A stretch of DNA of 64,000 bases from Microcaldota archaeon (GTDB taxonomy: Archaea; Micrarchaeota; Micrarchaeia; Norongarragalinales; Norongarragalinaceae): assembly GCA_016207165.1 (NCBI GenBank), contig JACQQD010000001.1, forward strand, positions 1-64,000, read 5' to 3'. This document shows positions 9,501-17,400 of this stretch, in pieces. How positions within the stretch are numbered: position 1 is the first letter of the stretch; every line of letters starts with the position of its first letter. Below the pieces are notes generated by a model. That model worked only from the letters and a program-made list of their open reading frames with translations. It was not told where the DNA came from and ran no database searches. Made by a program: the position numbers and the translations under genes.

Positions 9501-10738
9501 GCGCGTACCGCTTCGGCGGAATCTGGAAGGGCGTGGGGCAATCCAACACGTGCTGCTTCGGATTTGAATTGTGGTACGCCAACAAAACCAACATCGGCGC
9601 CCCCAAAAACCAGTGCGGCGTTCTGTTCGGCTACGCGCCGGAAGGACTCACGGGCAAAGGGCAAATGCTTTTGGACAACATGGTGCGCTGGCTGTACCAC
9701 GACTGTTACCTGGGTCCGCCCACGCAAGCCGAGCTTTCCTGCGCCGACTACGAGGCCCGGTGCTTCAAGCTATCCGAAGACGCCAACAACTGCCAGGCGC
9801 AAGTTAACATTCCGGTGGGCTCCAGCGTCAACCTCTACAAAGCGGAACTGACGCGGTATTCCCTGGATGATTTCGGCAAAGTCTACTTCAACCAAGAAGT
9901 GGCCTACGACGCCGTGCCGCCGGAGAGCCAGGCCGTGTTCAAAAACCAGTGCTGCAGCACGCAACAAGGCATCTGCGGGCCGCAACCCAACGAATGCAAA
10001 GGGGGATGCAAACTGAAAGCCGACGGCACGTGGGACTGCAAGGACGTGGATGCGAAAAGCGTTTGCAGCACGCAACCCAATACCGTGGACCTCATGCACT
10101 TCCTACAACGCGGAAGCAACACGTTATACGTTTCCGCCTTGGACGGCACCACACGCGGCGCCGACTACATCGGCTGTTTCGGGGAAGTCGGAGGCAGCGC
10201 CACGGTGAGGCTGTGCGCGCGCGGCGACTCCAGCGCCGGACCCGGCGGACAAGGCTCGTCGGGAACCACGAACAACCTGCAAACGTGCCACACCAACGTG
10301 CGGTTCGTCCTGCGCGGCGCGCCCACGAAAGCCGAAAGCTACTGCAACGACTACAACCACTTAAACAGCGCGTGGACGTCCAACGCGGCCACCGCCGTCT
10401 ATTCGTTGCCGGATTCCGCGGTGGACGTCCGCATCAAGTTCCCCGGCATCGTCGTGCAAGGCGAATGCTTTTCCGTGAAGGCCAACGACGAGACGCTGAT
10501 CAACGACGCGGGCTCGTGCCAGCCCAACTACAAGTGCCCGGACCACTACTACAACAGCGTGCTGGAGAAAACCATCCAACCCTCCGGGCAAATCACGCTC
10601 AAGGCGGGTTGGATGACGGGCAACTACAACGGCGGCTACACCGGCCAGTCCGGAGGCGACGTCACCACGTCGGCGTCCATGGACTACCGCGCCGTGTACT
10701 GCAAGCCGGACGAAACCATCATCATCCAAGCCACGTGA
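6596..10738 (+). CDS. Very large class III signal peptide protein with four tandem repeats
   Basis: 1380-residue predicted surface protein. The N terminus MTQRAQGTFEYVLLLGGALL is a textbook class III (archaeal pilin-like) signal, with cleavage expected before QGTFEY and the hydrophobic stretch retained. A Cys/Pro-rich linker (about residues 70-230) follows, then four related ~200-residue repeats (7298-9705), then a second Cys-rich region to the end. GTG 6587 is in frame, but TTTTAAAT (about 6563) lies 26 bases before ATG 6596 and supports a leaderless start there. The peptidase (23892-24749) and secretion ATPase (26393-27796) that would handle it are in the window. It could be a pilus-tip adhesin or envelope component; ligand and role are unknown. 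Confidence 0.85.
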   Translation: MTQRAQGTFEYVLLLGGALLIVALASLVLINQSPDVDERKVCAAVARAAVSCFDAQGNFYPDRTFQFNGKQTSCGCAPGQPVPGGIVPPGSSPPPQVSPPPDSCTAQSQSCNPSSSTCCTGLTCTGGLPFIGGDTCQVAPGQPTPSPTPQACQNTPASCGQPGACQDCTQQQVPPTENSAAFCQGNQVVHTQTAYSPSCQPNQTCGFSPTQTTVVDQTCSQTQVCQNAACVPIQDVALIVGNDVELAENEGLQFAGRPLNAEEQALKSLLESYPSVRVSLIKSGQATYDGLKDFKAVAVTDYHGEPFNAEVITKLAADGKKVLLAHDAIGFQANQQPGATGNTFVRPTKPEAFLNNYSEYREYDNYVGVQSGGSAYQAWMAKSIGSADGYGGYGTSTGYATNDQTGGRWAAWGYDPSKLTGEGNIMARQMIQWTLGVTQNAVVVPNSAVALIAKDYAATPSLTEKEQALKQLWEKEGYAVFVVSQSKRFDADYSKAKAITAAEDVNVQLPDFFSRLSDEKPVLLASNGLRVFWPLTESNQNQLHFNTNKGLLANYDAEYENWVDVTNDAKGVARNNWGYGFSQSDSSYGYAGATFYKETSKAKSALFGFDPSKLTGEGKILFQQAVRYVTQETRKDPVPVGSVILVAESYDDVPTLSTTEAALKAFLEQRGHSVHAISQARRFTTDYANAKAVALAGKQPYEFTLREFYLKLGDEKPLLVVHNGVRLMHRLGNGGSVAYTKIQRDSQKAFLKNYDPDEEIGIPLVSGGTSFTKRGWAGWNQLDWTDCCYGGALAYREFGNIKSALFAYDVAYLTSEGQIMLDEILRWMLQDEGTAQTIPEGSVALLVADYDGAVLTPRETTLQNHLTTMGLNVVTVAQKNRFKTDFSKAAFLAIAEKPYPQTLNTHLASLSAAAPRVLLVAESITIPRPSAKGQATDMHVSSNTGPLSRYKADTWIHVKDAAGDAWGHSAYRFGGIWKGVGQSNTCCFGFELWYANKTNIGAPKNQCGVLFGYAPEGLTGKGQMLLDNMVRWLYHDCYLGPPTQAELSCADYEARCFKLSEDANNCQAQVNIPVGSSVNLYKAELTRYSLDDFGKVYFNQEVAYDAVPPESQAVFKNQCCSTQQGICGPQPNECKGGCKLKADGTWDCKDVDAKSVCSTQPNTVDLMHFLQRGSNTLYVSALDGTTRGADYIGCFGEVGGSATVRLCARGDSSAGPGGQGSSGTTNNLQTCHTNVRFVLRGAPTKAESYCNDYNHLNSAWTSNAATAVYSLPDSAVDVRIKFPGIVVQGECFSVKANDETLINDAGSCQPNYKCPDHYYNSVLEKTIQPSGQITLKAGWMTGNYNGGYTGQSGGDVTTSASMDYRAVYCKPDETIIIQAT
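7298..9705 (+). repeat. Four tandem ~200-residue protein repeats within the class III signal protein
   Basis: Each unit begins with a hydrophobic strand (VALIVGNDVE, VALIAKDYAA, VILVAESYDD, VALLVADYDG), then an E..LK..L helix, a second strand, an F..DY..AKA segment, and ends with a KLTGEGNIMARQMIQW-like block (KLTGEGKILFQQAVRY, YLTSEGQIMLDEILRW, GLTGKGQMLLDNMVRW). Approximate starts: 7298, 7930, 8512 and 9106. The alternating strand/helix order suggests a Rossmann-like alpha/beta fold. Units are clearly homologous but divergent, so the duplication is old. Confidence 0.8.
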
Positions 10739-10799
10739 ACTCCGCTGAGAACGGATTGTTTCCTAAACCGTTGACGGCACCCACGCCCACACGCGGCAT

Positions 10800-11183
10800 T
10801 CACCCGTATTGCGGCGCCAACTGGATTTTCAGGCGGTGTTGGCGCTTGGCCGTAAACTCGTCGGAAAACGCGTTGAATCCGTTGGCGGAAACTTCGAAAC
10901 GATACGCCTGCATTTGGAGGTCGGTAAACACGACGACGCCGTCTTGGGTAACCCCCTGCGCCACGCGATGGCTTGACGAATCCAGGACCGAAACCGCGGC
11001 GCCGGAAAGCGGCTCGTTATCCGGTCCAACCACCAAAAACTCGACACGGGGATTGGACCAAAACAACACGAACGCGCCAGCGGCCAAAACCAGGAAAATG
11101 AAGACGATGACTTGGAACCGGAAGACCTTGGCTTCATCGAGGTGCTGGAAGAAGGAATCCGTTTTTCTCCAAAACCAAGACAT
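10800..11183 (-). CDS. Membrane-anchored protein with carboxypeptidase-regulatory-like (Ig-like) domain
   Basis: 127 residues: a short cytoplasmic N terminus (MSWFWRKTDSFFQHLDEAKVF), one transmembrane segment (FQVIVFIFLVLAAGAFVLFW, about 23-42), then a beta-sandwich domain with the pattern VVGPDNEPLSGAAVSVLDSS and GVVVFTDLQMQAYRFEVSANG, typical of carboxypeptidase regulatory-like / PEGA-type Ig domains that coat or bind envelope surfaces. The C-terminal domain is predicted outside the cell. It converges on the large class III protein gene and is divergent from mre11. Function unknown; an envelope role is inferred. Confidence 0.7.
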   Translation of the reverse strand: MSWFWRKTDSFFQHLDEAKVFRFQVIVFIFLVLAAGAFVLFWSNPRVEFLVVGPDNEPLSGAAVSVLDSSSHRVAQGVTQDGVVVFTDLQMQAYRFEVSANGFNAFSDEFTAKRQHRLKIQLAPQYG

Positions 11184-11248
11184 GGCCCAAAGCCATTACA
11201 CCGACTGAACGCTTATTAGGTTTTCCCGACACCCAAACACCGGGCACC

Positions 11249-12451
11249 ATGGCACGCTTTGCGCATTTAGCGGACATCCACTTGGGCGCTTTCCGCGACG
11301 CGCGCCTACGCGAATTGAACCTGAGGGCCTTTGAAGCCGCGTTGGACTTGGCCTCCGAAGAAAACGTGGATTTTGCCATCATCGCCGGCGACTTGTTTCA
11401 TATCAACATCCCGGACCTGGCCGTCGTCGAGCGCGCGGTGCGCAAGATGCGCCAATTCGGCAAGCCCATTTACGCCGTGTACGGGTCCCACGATTTTTCG
11501 CCGACGCAAACTTCCATCATCGATATCCTGCATGAAGCCGGCGTATTGACGAAAGTAAGCGCCGGCGCGTACCAAGACGGCACGCTGACGTTGGACGTGG
11601 TGCAAGACGCCAAAACCGGCGTCAAGATCACCGGCATCTCGGCTCGGAAACTGGGTTTGGAGAAAACGTATTTCCAGGACCTGGATGGGGAAAGCCTGGA
11701 AAAAATTCCGGGCCAAAAAATATTCGTGTTTCACTGCGCAATCTCCGAACACAAGCCCGCTTCATTGCAACGCATGGACGCCGTGCCGCTGTCCCTGTTC
11801 CCGAAAGGGTTTGACTACTACGCCGGCGGCCACGTCCACGAGCGACTGCTTGTTGATTTTGGCTCTGGAAAACTGGCGTATCCGGGGCCCTTGTTTGCCG
11901 CGGACTTCCGCGACTTGGAAAGCCTATCCAAGCAAAACCACGGGTTTTACGTGGTGAAACTGGGGGGGCCGACGCGATTTGTTTGCGTGGACGTGGGCCG
12001 CGTGCACCACGAAACCGTTTCCGTGGACGGACTTACGGCCCAGGCCGCCCAAGAAAAGGCGATGGCGGCGGCCCAAAAAACTCCGGGCGCGGACGTGGCG
12101 CTCTTTGAAGTTAAAGGCACGCTGTCGCAGGGAAAACCCTCGGAAATCGCCTGGAACCAAGTCCGGGAAGCCCTGCAGAGGCAGAGCCCGATTGCCTACG
12201 TCAACAAACACCAACTCCAAGCGCGCGAACACCATGCCGTCCGCGTCCACGCACACGACCCCCAACGCATCGCCGAAAACGTGTTTCGCGAAAGCCTGGC
12301 GGACCGCGCCGTGGACGACGGGTGGAAAGGCGAATCCGGCGTGAAACGCTCGCTTCAGTTGCTGGACGCCCTCAAGCGCGAAAACCCGGGGGAGACCAAG
12401 GCGCGCTGGGAGGAAAAAATCGTGGATGACGCCGTCGGAGTGCTGGCATGA
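11249..12451 (+). CDS. mre11: DNA double-strand break repair nuclease Mre11
   Basis: Metallophosphoesterase nuclease that, with Rad50, opens and trims DNA ends. Visible motifs in order: HLADIHLG (about residue 6-13), IAGDLFH (about 45-51), VYGSHD (about 72-77), VFHCAISEHKP (about 160) and GGHVHER (about 192-198), which together form the two-metal site. The third motif is GSHD rather than the usual GNHD/E, replacing an Asn that normally contacts metal. 400 residues is typical. Its stop overlaps the rad50 ATG (ATGA at 12448), so the two are translationally coupled. Confidence 0.93.
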   Translation: MARFAHLADIHLGAFRDARLRELNLRAFEAALDLASEENVDFAIIAGDLFHINIPDLAVVERAVRKMRQFGKPIYAVYGSHDFSPTQTSIIDILHEAGVLTKVSAGAYQDGTLTLDVVQDAKTGVKITGISARKLGLEKTYFQDLDGESLEKIPGQKIFVFHCAISEHKPASLQRMDAVPLSLFPKGFDYYAGGHVHERLLVDFGSGKLAYPGPLFAADFRDLESLSKQNHGFYVVKLGGPTRFVCVDVGRVHHETVSVDGLTAQAAQEKAMAAAQKTPGADVALFEVKGTLSQGKPSEIAWNQVREALQRQSPIAYVNKHQLQAREHHAVRVHAHDPQRIAENVFRESLADRAVDDGWKGESGVKRSLQLLDALKRENPGETKARWEEKIVDDAVGVLA

Positions 12452-14448
12452 AACTGGAGTCCCTGGAATTGGAAAACATCCGAAGCTACGCCCAAACCTC
12501 CATCGACTTTCAGGACGGCGTGACGCTGTTGGAAGGCGACGTGGGCTCCGGCAAGTCGACGGTGCTGTACGCCATCGAATTCGCGTTATTCGGCCTCGGC
12601 GACCTGAAGGCCGGCCACGTGCTGCGCCATGGCACCGACGTGGGATCCGTCGAACTTGCCTTGGACGTCAACGGGAAAAAAATCCGAATCCACCGGGCGC
12701 TGGAGAGAAAGAAAACCGCGAAACAACTGCCCGGCTGGATTGAGGAAGACGGCTTGCGCACCGAATACAGTCCCGAAGAACTCAAGGTCCAAGTGCTTAA
12801 ACTCTTGGAGTTCCGGGAAAACCCGTCCCCGAAAGCCACGTCCTGCATCTTCCGCTACGCCGTGTTCACGCCGCAAGAACAAATGAAGGAAATCCTGGGC
12901 CTCAAACCCGAGGAACGCCTGCAAACACTGCGGAAAGCGTTTGGAGTCGAAGAGTACAAGACGGCGCAAGAGCACACGGCGTTGGTCCAGCGCTTCTACC
13001 GCGAAAAAACCCGCGAACACCAAGGCGCGCTGTTGGACTTGCCGGAATGGCTGGACAAAAAAAACCGCCTCGAAGAAAAAAAACAGGGCCAAAAGCGCCA
13101 GACCGCGCAAACAAAAGACGCCCTCCTTCAAGCCGGACGCCGCCTCGAGGACGCCCAAAGAAAAATTGACGAATTAGAAAAGCAAGCCTTGGCTCTTGAA
13201 AAAGTCGGCGCCGAACTGCCGCTTTGGGAAAGCCGAATCCGAGACCTCGAAAACCAAATCCAAAACCTGGAAAGGCAAAAAAAAGAAAGCGAAAAACAGC
13301 GGCTGGAAATCGATCAAAAAATCGCTGAACTTGCCGGCCGCCTCCAGTCCATCCCGGAGAACGCCGCCCAAGAATTGGGCGAAGCCGAAAAAACGTTTTA
13401 CCGCATGCAAAGCGAATTGGGTGCCGCCCAACAAAAAGCCAAGGAATTTGCGCAACTGCAAAACGGCGCGTGCCCCACCTGCGGCCAGAAAATCCAGGGG
13501 TCGCTGGCGGAACGCGTGGCGCACGCGCAAGAGGAACTGCTCGCCAAGACCCGCCAATGCGAAGCGGCCAAAAACGCGTACCAGGAAGCCCGAAGACTCC
13601 GGGACGCATGGCTTGAACAAAAAAACGTCCAAGACCGACAGAACGACTTGGAAGCCCAACGCGAACGGCTGAGCCAACACGACTTGGAACCCGACATCCA
13701 GCGCCTCCAAAACCAGCGTCTGGAATGGCAAGCCCAACGAAACGCCAAAGCCCAGGACTTCGCCGCGTTTAGAGACGTCCAAAACCAGCGTGAGAACGCG
13801 CGAAAAGCCCGTGACGCCGAGCGCGAGGAAGAAAGCCGCCTCCAACAAATCCAGGCGCGCCTGGACGCGGAAGCCAGAAACCTGGAAGAGCAACTCGCCG
13901 AAGCGGAACGCGTCATCCACGAAAAAACGGCTACTCAAAAGGAATTGGAGGCCACAAAACGGAAAGCCGCGTGGCTGGAGGAACACTTCCAACCCGCGTT
14001 AAGCCAAATCGAACAGCACGTGCTGCGCCACATCAACGACGAATTCAATCATGCATTCCGAAAGCACCTGACCACCTTACTGGAGAGCCCGGACGTCGAT
14101 GCCGAGGTAGACGACGCGTTCACGCCCCAAATCCAGCAGCAAGGCTACGAACAAGATTGGACGGCCTTAAGCGGAGGCGAGAAAAGCGCGCTGGCTCTGG
14201 CGTACCGACTGGCGTTGAACCAACTTGTCCGCCAAACCACGCCATCACTTCAAAACAACTTGCTGATGTTGGACGAGCCCACCGACGGCTTCTCCAAAGA
14301 ACAACTCTCCCGCATGCGGGACACGCTTAACGCCGTCGGCGCCAAGCAAGTCATCTTGGTCTCCCATGAAAGAGAACTCGAGGCCTTCTGCGACCAAGTG
14401 TATTTGGTCCAAAAACAGGACGGCCGAAGCACAGTTAAAGCCCTGTAA
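12448..14448 (+). CDS. rad50: Rad50 ATPase, short coiled-coil form
   Basis: SMC-like ABC ATPase partner of Mre11. The N-terminal half-site has Walker A EGDVGSGKST (about 30-39); a long coiled coil with the zinc hook CPTCGQKI (about 342-349) fills the middle; the C-terminal half carries the signature LSGGEKSALALAYRLAL (about 573) and Walker B LLMLDEPTDG (about 606). At 666 residues it is much shorter than most archaeal Rad50 proteins (around 850-900), because each coiled-coil arm is shorter; the ATPase lobes and hook are intact. It starts inside the last codons of mre11. Confidence 0.93.
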   Translation: MKLESLELENIRSYAQTSIDFQDGVTLLEGDVGSGKSTVLYAIEFALFGLGDLKAGHVLRHGTDVGSVELALDVNGKKIRIHRALERKKTAKQLPGWIEEDGLRTEYSPEELKVQVLKLLEFRENPSPKATSCIFRYAVFTPQEQMKEILGLKPEERLQTLRKAFGVEEYKTAQEHTALVQRFYREKTREHQGALLDLPEWLDKKNRLEEKKQGQKRQTAQTKDALLQAGRRLEDAQRKIDELEKQALALEKVGAELPLWESRIRDLENQIQNLERQKKESEKQRLEIDQKIAELAGRLQSIPENAAQELGEAEKTFYRMQSELGAAQQKAKEFAQLQNGACPTCGQKIQGSLAERVAHAQEELLAKTRQCEAAKNAYQEARRLRDAWLEQKNVQDRQNDLEAQRERLSQHDLEPDIQRLQNQRLEWQAQRNAKAQDFAAFRDVQNQRENARKARDAEREEESRLQQIQARLDAEARNLEEQLAEAERVIHEKTATQKELEATKRKAAWLEEHFQPALSQIEQHVLRHINDEFNHAFRKHLTTLLESPDVDAEVDDAFTPQIQQQGYEQDWTALSGGEKSALALAYRLALNQLVRQTTPSLQNNLLMLDEPTDGFSKEQLSRMRDTLNAVGAKQVILVSHERELEAFCDQVYLVQKQDGRSTVKAL

Positions 14449-14468
14449 CGACACCCCTAATCCATCTC

Positions 14469-15167
14469 GTGAACCTCCAAAAAACGTGGGCCGAACACCG
14501 ATCCACCCTCGCGTTTCTGGCGTTGGCAGCATTCTGGTTCATGTTCCGCGCCACCCTGAAAGCATGGGCATGCGAGACCACGCCGTGTTTTCTTGAACCC
14601 GCCGACTGGCCAATTCTCTTGGACCTCCAAAATCCCCTCGCGCTGTACGCCCTGATCTTTCTTTTGTTCGCCTTGCCGTTTGGCTGGTCATCCGTCTTGG
14701 GAACCCTGGTTGGAATTCAACTGGGACTGGAACACGAAATGAGCGTCACCGAACTTTCAGCGCTTTTTTTCCTGGCCACGGCCACCAGCACCGTGCTCAC
14801 GTGGAAAACCCTGGAACTCGTGCTGGACAAGCCCAATCCATGGATGAAAACGTGGACCCAACGCGTCAAAACCGTCTACCAACGGCTAACGAAAATCAAG
14901 AAAACCAGTTTCTGGATGCTCGCCGTGGGCAACGCGGCATCCAGCCAAATCTACATGACGGCCGCGGCCATTTTACTGAAAATACCGAAAACCACGGCGT
15001 ACCCCGCGTTGGTGTTTGGAAGCCTGGTTTCATTCGTGGTTCCGTTGGCGCTCTTGTTTTCCTCCAAAGCGCTCTCCGTCGACGGCATCACCGCCGCCCT
15101 ATTGGTGGCCGCTTTGTTCGCCGTCGCCCAAAAAATCTACGAAGCACGCAAGACGGCAAACCATTAA
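14469..15167 (+). CDS. Polytopic membrane protein, unknown function
   Basis: 232 residues with about six hydrophobic segments (for example FLALAAFWFMF, LYALIFLLFALPFGW, LFFLATATSTVLTW, YPALVFGSLVSFVVPLALLF, ITAALLVAALFAVAQ). I do not recognise the family; the layout resembles small archaeal membrane proteins with a cytoplasmic basic loop (TQRVKTVYQRLTKIKK). The start is GTG 14469, 20 bases after the rad50 stop, so it may be the last gene of the mre11-rad50 transcript. No conserved catalytic residues stand out. Confidence 0.6.
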   Translation: MNLQKTWAEHRSTLAFLALAAFWFMFRATLKAWACETTPCFLEPADWPILLDLQNPLALYALIFLLFALPFGWSSVLGTLVGIQLGLEHEMSVTELSALFFLATATSTVLTWKTLELVLDKPNPWMKTWTQRVKTVYQRLTKIKKTSFWMLAVGNAASSQIYMTAAAILLKIPKTTAYPALVFGSLVSFVVPLALLFSSKALSVDGITAALLVAALFAVAQKIYEARKTANH

Positions 15168-15191
15168 ACCGTCAACAACGTAACCTCCTCC

Positions 15192-16571
15192 ATGGTTGAT
15201 TACGCCGAAACCTACCACGCCATGAAGGTGCTGGACGGAAACCTGGAATGGTTCGGCTACAGCGTCATGAAAGCCATGGAAAAAGCGGGACAAGGCATCG
15301 CCGACCACGTCACCAAGCGCTTCGGACGCCAGAACAAAATCGCGATTTTCGTCGGACCCGGAAACAAGGGAGGCGACGGCTTGGCGGCCGCGCGGTACCT
15401 GGCCCAAAAAAACGACGTGCACGTGTTCTTGGTGGCGGAACAAAAAACCCGGGAAAGCCAAACCAACCTCGAACGCATCCAAAAAAACAAGAAAATCAAA
15501 ATCCGGCACGTGAAAACCCAAAAGGACCTACCACTCCAAAACGTCTTTGACGTATACGTGGACGCCCTGGTGGGCTTGGGACTGGACGGCGAACTACGGC
15601 AACCCGTCCGCCGCGTGGTCACGTGGCTAAACCAGCAGCAAGGAAAAAAAGTGGCCGTGGACGTGCCCACCGGTCACGGCGGTGACACGGCGTTTAACGC
15701 CGACGTGGTGCTGTCCATGCACACGCCCAAAGTCAGCGGCGCCGTGGTGGTGGACATCGGCATCCCAAAAAAACTCGAAAACTACGTCGGACCCGGCCAA
15801 GTCAACGCCCTCACACTAAACCGTGGAGCGCACAAAGGCGAAAACGGCGTCATCACCGTCATCGGCGGTTCCAACCAGTACCACGGCGCGCCACGTTACG
15901 CGGTCGAAGCTGCCAAGTCCTTTTGCGACCTCGTCTATTTTTACACCCCCTCCAAAAAATCCATGTTTTTGGAAGGAATGAAAACCAAAAGCCGCGCGTT
16001 TTCCACCCTCAAAAAAAGCCAACTGCATACCGCCATCCAGAAAAGCGATTGCGTCCTAATGGGGCCCGGACTGGAGGAAAACGCGGCCAACAAAAAACTC
16101 GTCAACGGCATCCTCACTCGATTCCCGAAAAAGAAGTTCGTCCTGGACGCGGGCGCCATGATGATGGCCGACAAAAAACAATTCTCAAGCCGCGCGTGCC
16201 TCACCCCGCACGCCGGCGAGTTCAAACGGTGTTTTGGGTTGGAAGCCTCCGCTTCAAACGCCAAAGCCATGGCCAGAAAACACCAGTGCGTGGTGTTGCT
16301 CAAAGGGAAAGTGGACGTGATCACCGAGGGTTGGAAAACCTTCGAAAACGTCACTGGAAACGCCGGCATGACGCGGGGCGGCACCGGCGACGTCTTGGCG
16401 GGATTGGTCACGGCACTTTCCAGCCAGAACGACTTGTTTTTGTCTGCCCAGGCCGCCGCGTTTCTCAACGGCCTGGCCGGCGACTGGGTGGCCAGACGCC
16501 AACGCATGTTCTCCGCCGATGACGTGGCGCGGGCCTTGCCGGAAGCCTACGAAAAGGCACTGAAAAAGTAA
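15192..16571 (+). CDS. nnr: Bifunctional NAD(P)H-hydrate repair enzyme (epimerase + dehydratase)
   Basis: Repairs damaged NAD(P)H hydrates: the N-terminal YjeF-N domain epimerises the R form and the C-terminal YjeF-C (ribokinase-like) domain dehydrates the S form using ADP or ATP. Visible: VGPGNKGGDGLAAARYL (about 55-71) of the epimerase, and in the second half VIGGSNQYHGAPRYA, LDAGAMM, LTPHAGEF and GMTRGGTGDVLAGL (about 394-407), the signature of the dehydratase. The 459-residue length fits a fused enzyme. A CATTAAACC box lies about 28 bases before the ATG. Confidence 0.93.
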   Translation: MVDYAETYHAMKVLDGNLEWFGYSVMKAMEKAGQGIADHVTKRFGRQNKIAIFVGPGNKGGDGLAAARYLAQKNDVHVFLVAEQKTRESQTNLERIQKNKKIKIRHVKTQKDLPLQNVFDVYVDALVGLGLDGELRQPVRRVVTWLNQQQGKKVAVDVPTGHGGDTAFNADVVLSMHTPKVSGAVVVDIGIPKKLENYVGPGQVNALTLNRGAHKGENGVITVIGGSNQYHGAPRYAVEAAKSFCDLVYFYTPSKKSMFLEGMKTKSRAFSTLKKSQLHTAIQKSDCVLMGPGLEENAANKKLVNGILTRFPKKKFVLDAGAMMMADKKQFSSRACLTPHAGEFKRCFGLEASASNAKAMARKHQCVVLLKGKVDVITEGWKTFENVTGNAGMTRGGTGDVLAGLVTALSSQNDLFLSAQAAAFLNGLAGDWVARRQRMFSADDVARALPEAYEKALKK

Positions 16572-16585
16572 GCCGGAGAACCGGA

Positions 16586-16618
16586 ATCTTTAAATAAGAT
16601 GAATCTTACTTTTAAGAT
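16586..16618 (+). promoter_or_regulatory. Inverted-repeat array overlapping the TATA box of the AbrB/PIN module
   Basis: ATCTT (16586-16590), AAGAT (16596-16600), ATCTT (16603-16607) and AAGAT (16614-16618) alternate as inverted half-sites. The inner pair makes a perfect 6-2-6 palindrome TAAGAT-GA-ATCTTA (16595-16608). A TATA-like TTTAAATA (16589-16596) lies inside the array, and the antitoxin ATG is at 16627. This fits an autoregulatory operator for two antitoxin dimers. Confidence 0.55.
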
Positions 16619-16626
16619 AGAGAAGC

Positions 16627-16887
16627 ATGGCATACGTTGACATGGGAACGGTAAGCGCCCGGGGACAGATTGCCATTCCACAAGCCATTCGGAAAAAAAT
16701 GGACATCAAGGACGGCGAAAAGGTGTTGATGATGCTTCAAGACCGAACCCTGGTGCTAAAGAAAGTCAGCGACGTGTCATGGGCGCAAATCACCGCCCCG
16801 CTGCGGAAGGCCAAGAAAAAAGTCAACGAAAATGAGGTGAACGCCCTCATCCACGGCCTCCGGAAAAATGAAACGAATCGTGCTTGA
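16627..16887 (+). CDS. AbrB/SpoVT-family antitoxin
   Basis: 86 residues with an N-terminal swapped-hairpin AbrB DNA-binding domain: MGTVSARGQIAIPQAIRKKM, then IKDGEKVLMMLQDRTLVLKK (about residues 26-45). The C-terminal tail (RKAKKKVNENEVNALIHGL) would bind the toxin. It overlaps the following PIN gene by 20 bases. Such antitoxins bind palindromes in their own promoter, and a matching array lies just upstream. Its toxin frame is broken, so this may now be an orphan antitoxin. Confidence 0.82.
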   Translation: MAYVDMGTVSARGQIAIPQAIRKKMDIKDGEKVLMMLQDRTLVLKKVSDVSWAQITAPLRKAKKKVNENEVNALIHGLRKNETNRA

Positions 16888-17294
16888 CACCAATGTCCTG
16901 GTTTCCGGGACATTTTGGACGGGAGACTCGTTCACTATACTGGAACTTGCCAGCCAAGGAAAATTAACGCTCGTTTTGTCGTCCGCCATTCTTTCGGAAT
17001 ACCAGAACGTCGTCGGACGAAGCGAGATTACCAAGAAAACTGGAATCCGGCACGCGCTGGCCCTTGAAGCGGTGCGCGCTAAACTGCTTCAAAACAGTGT
17101 GTGGGTCGAACCCGTGGAAAAATCGACAATGTACTGGAAGATCCAAAAGACCACAAGATACTGGATGCCGCCGTGGCCGGGAATGCCGACTGCATCGTCA
17201 GTCAGGACTGGCACCTCAGAAAACTGGAGTCGTACTGCGGCATCAAAATCTTGACGCCGCAAGCCCTTCTCAGAGAATACGAAAAAAAACGTGA
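16868..17294 (+). pseudogene. Frameshifted PIN-domain toxin (COG1569-like)
   Basis: The first frame reads MKRIVLDTNVLVSGTFW (PIN Asp at residue 7) through VWVEPVEK, then loses sense. The remaining PIN domain continues in another frame as DNVLEDPKDHKILDAA, then NADCIVSQDWHLRKLE and ILTPQALLREY. One extra A in the five-A run near 17117-17121 would restore a continuous protein. After LLREYEKK, an extra A in the eight-A run at 17282-17289 would give a natural stop at 17292-17294; as written, the second frame stays open into the BofA-like gene. Possible causes: real inactivation, a homopolymer sequencing error, or slippage. Confidence 0.7.
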
Positions 17295-17400
17295 GCGCCA
17301 AAAATACGTAATGGCGCCCACGTCTCTAGGGAATCAAGCGCACGTCCATGAAAACGACCGGGTTGCAAACCCTTTTAGGGACAAAAAACAAGTTTCGTTC

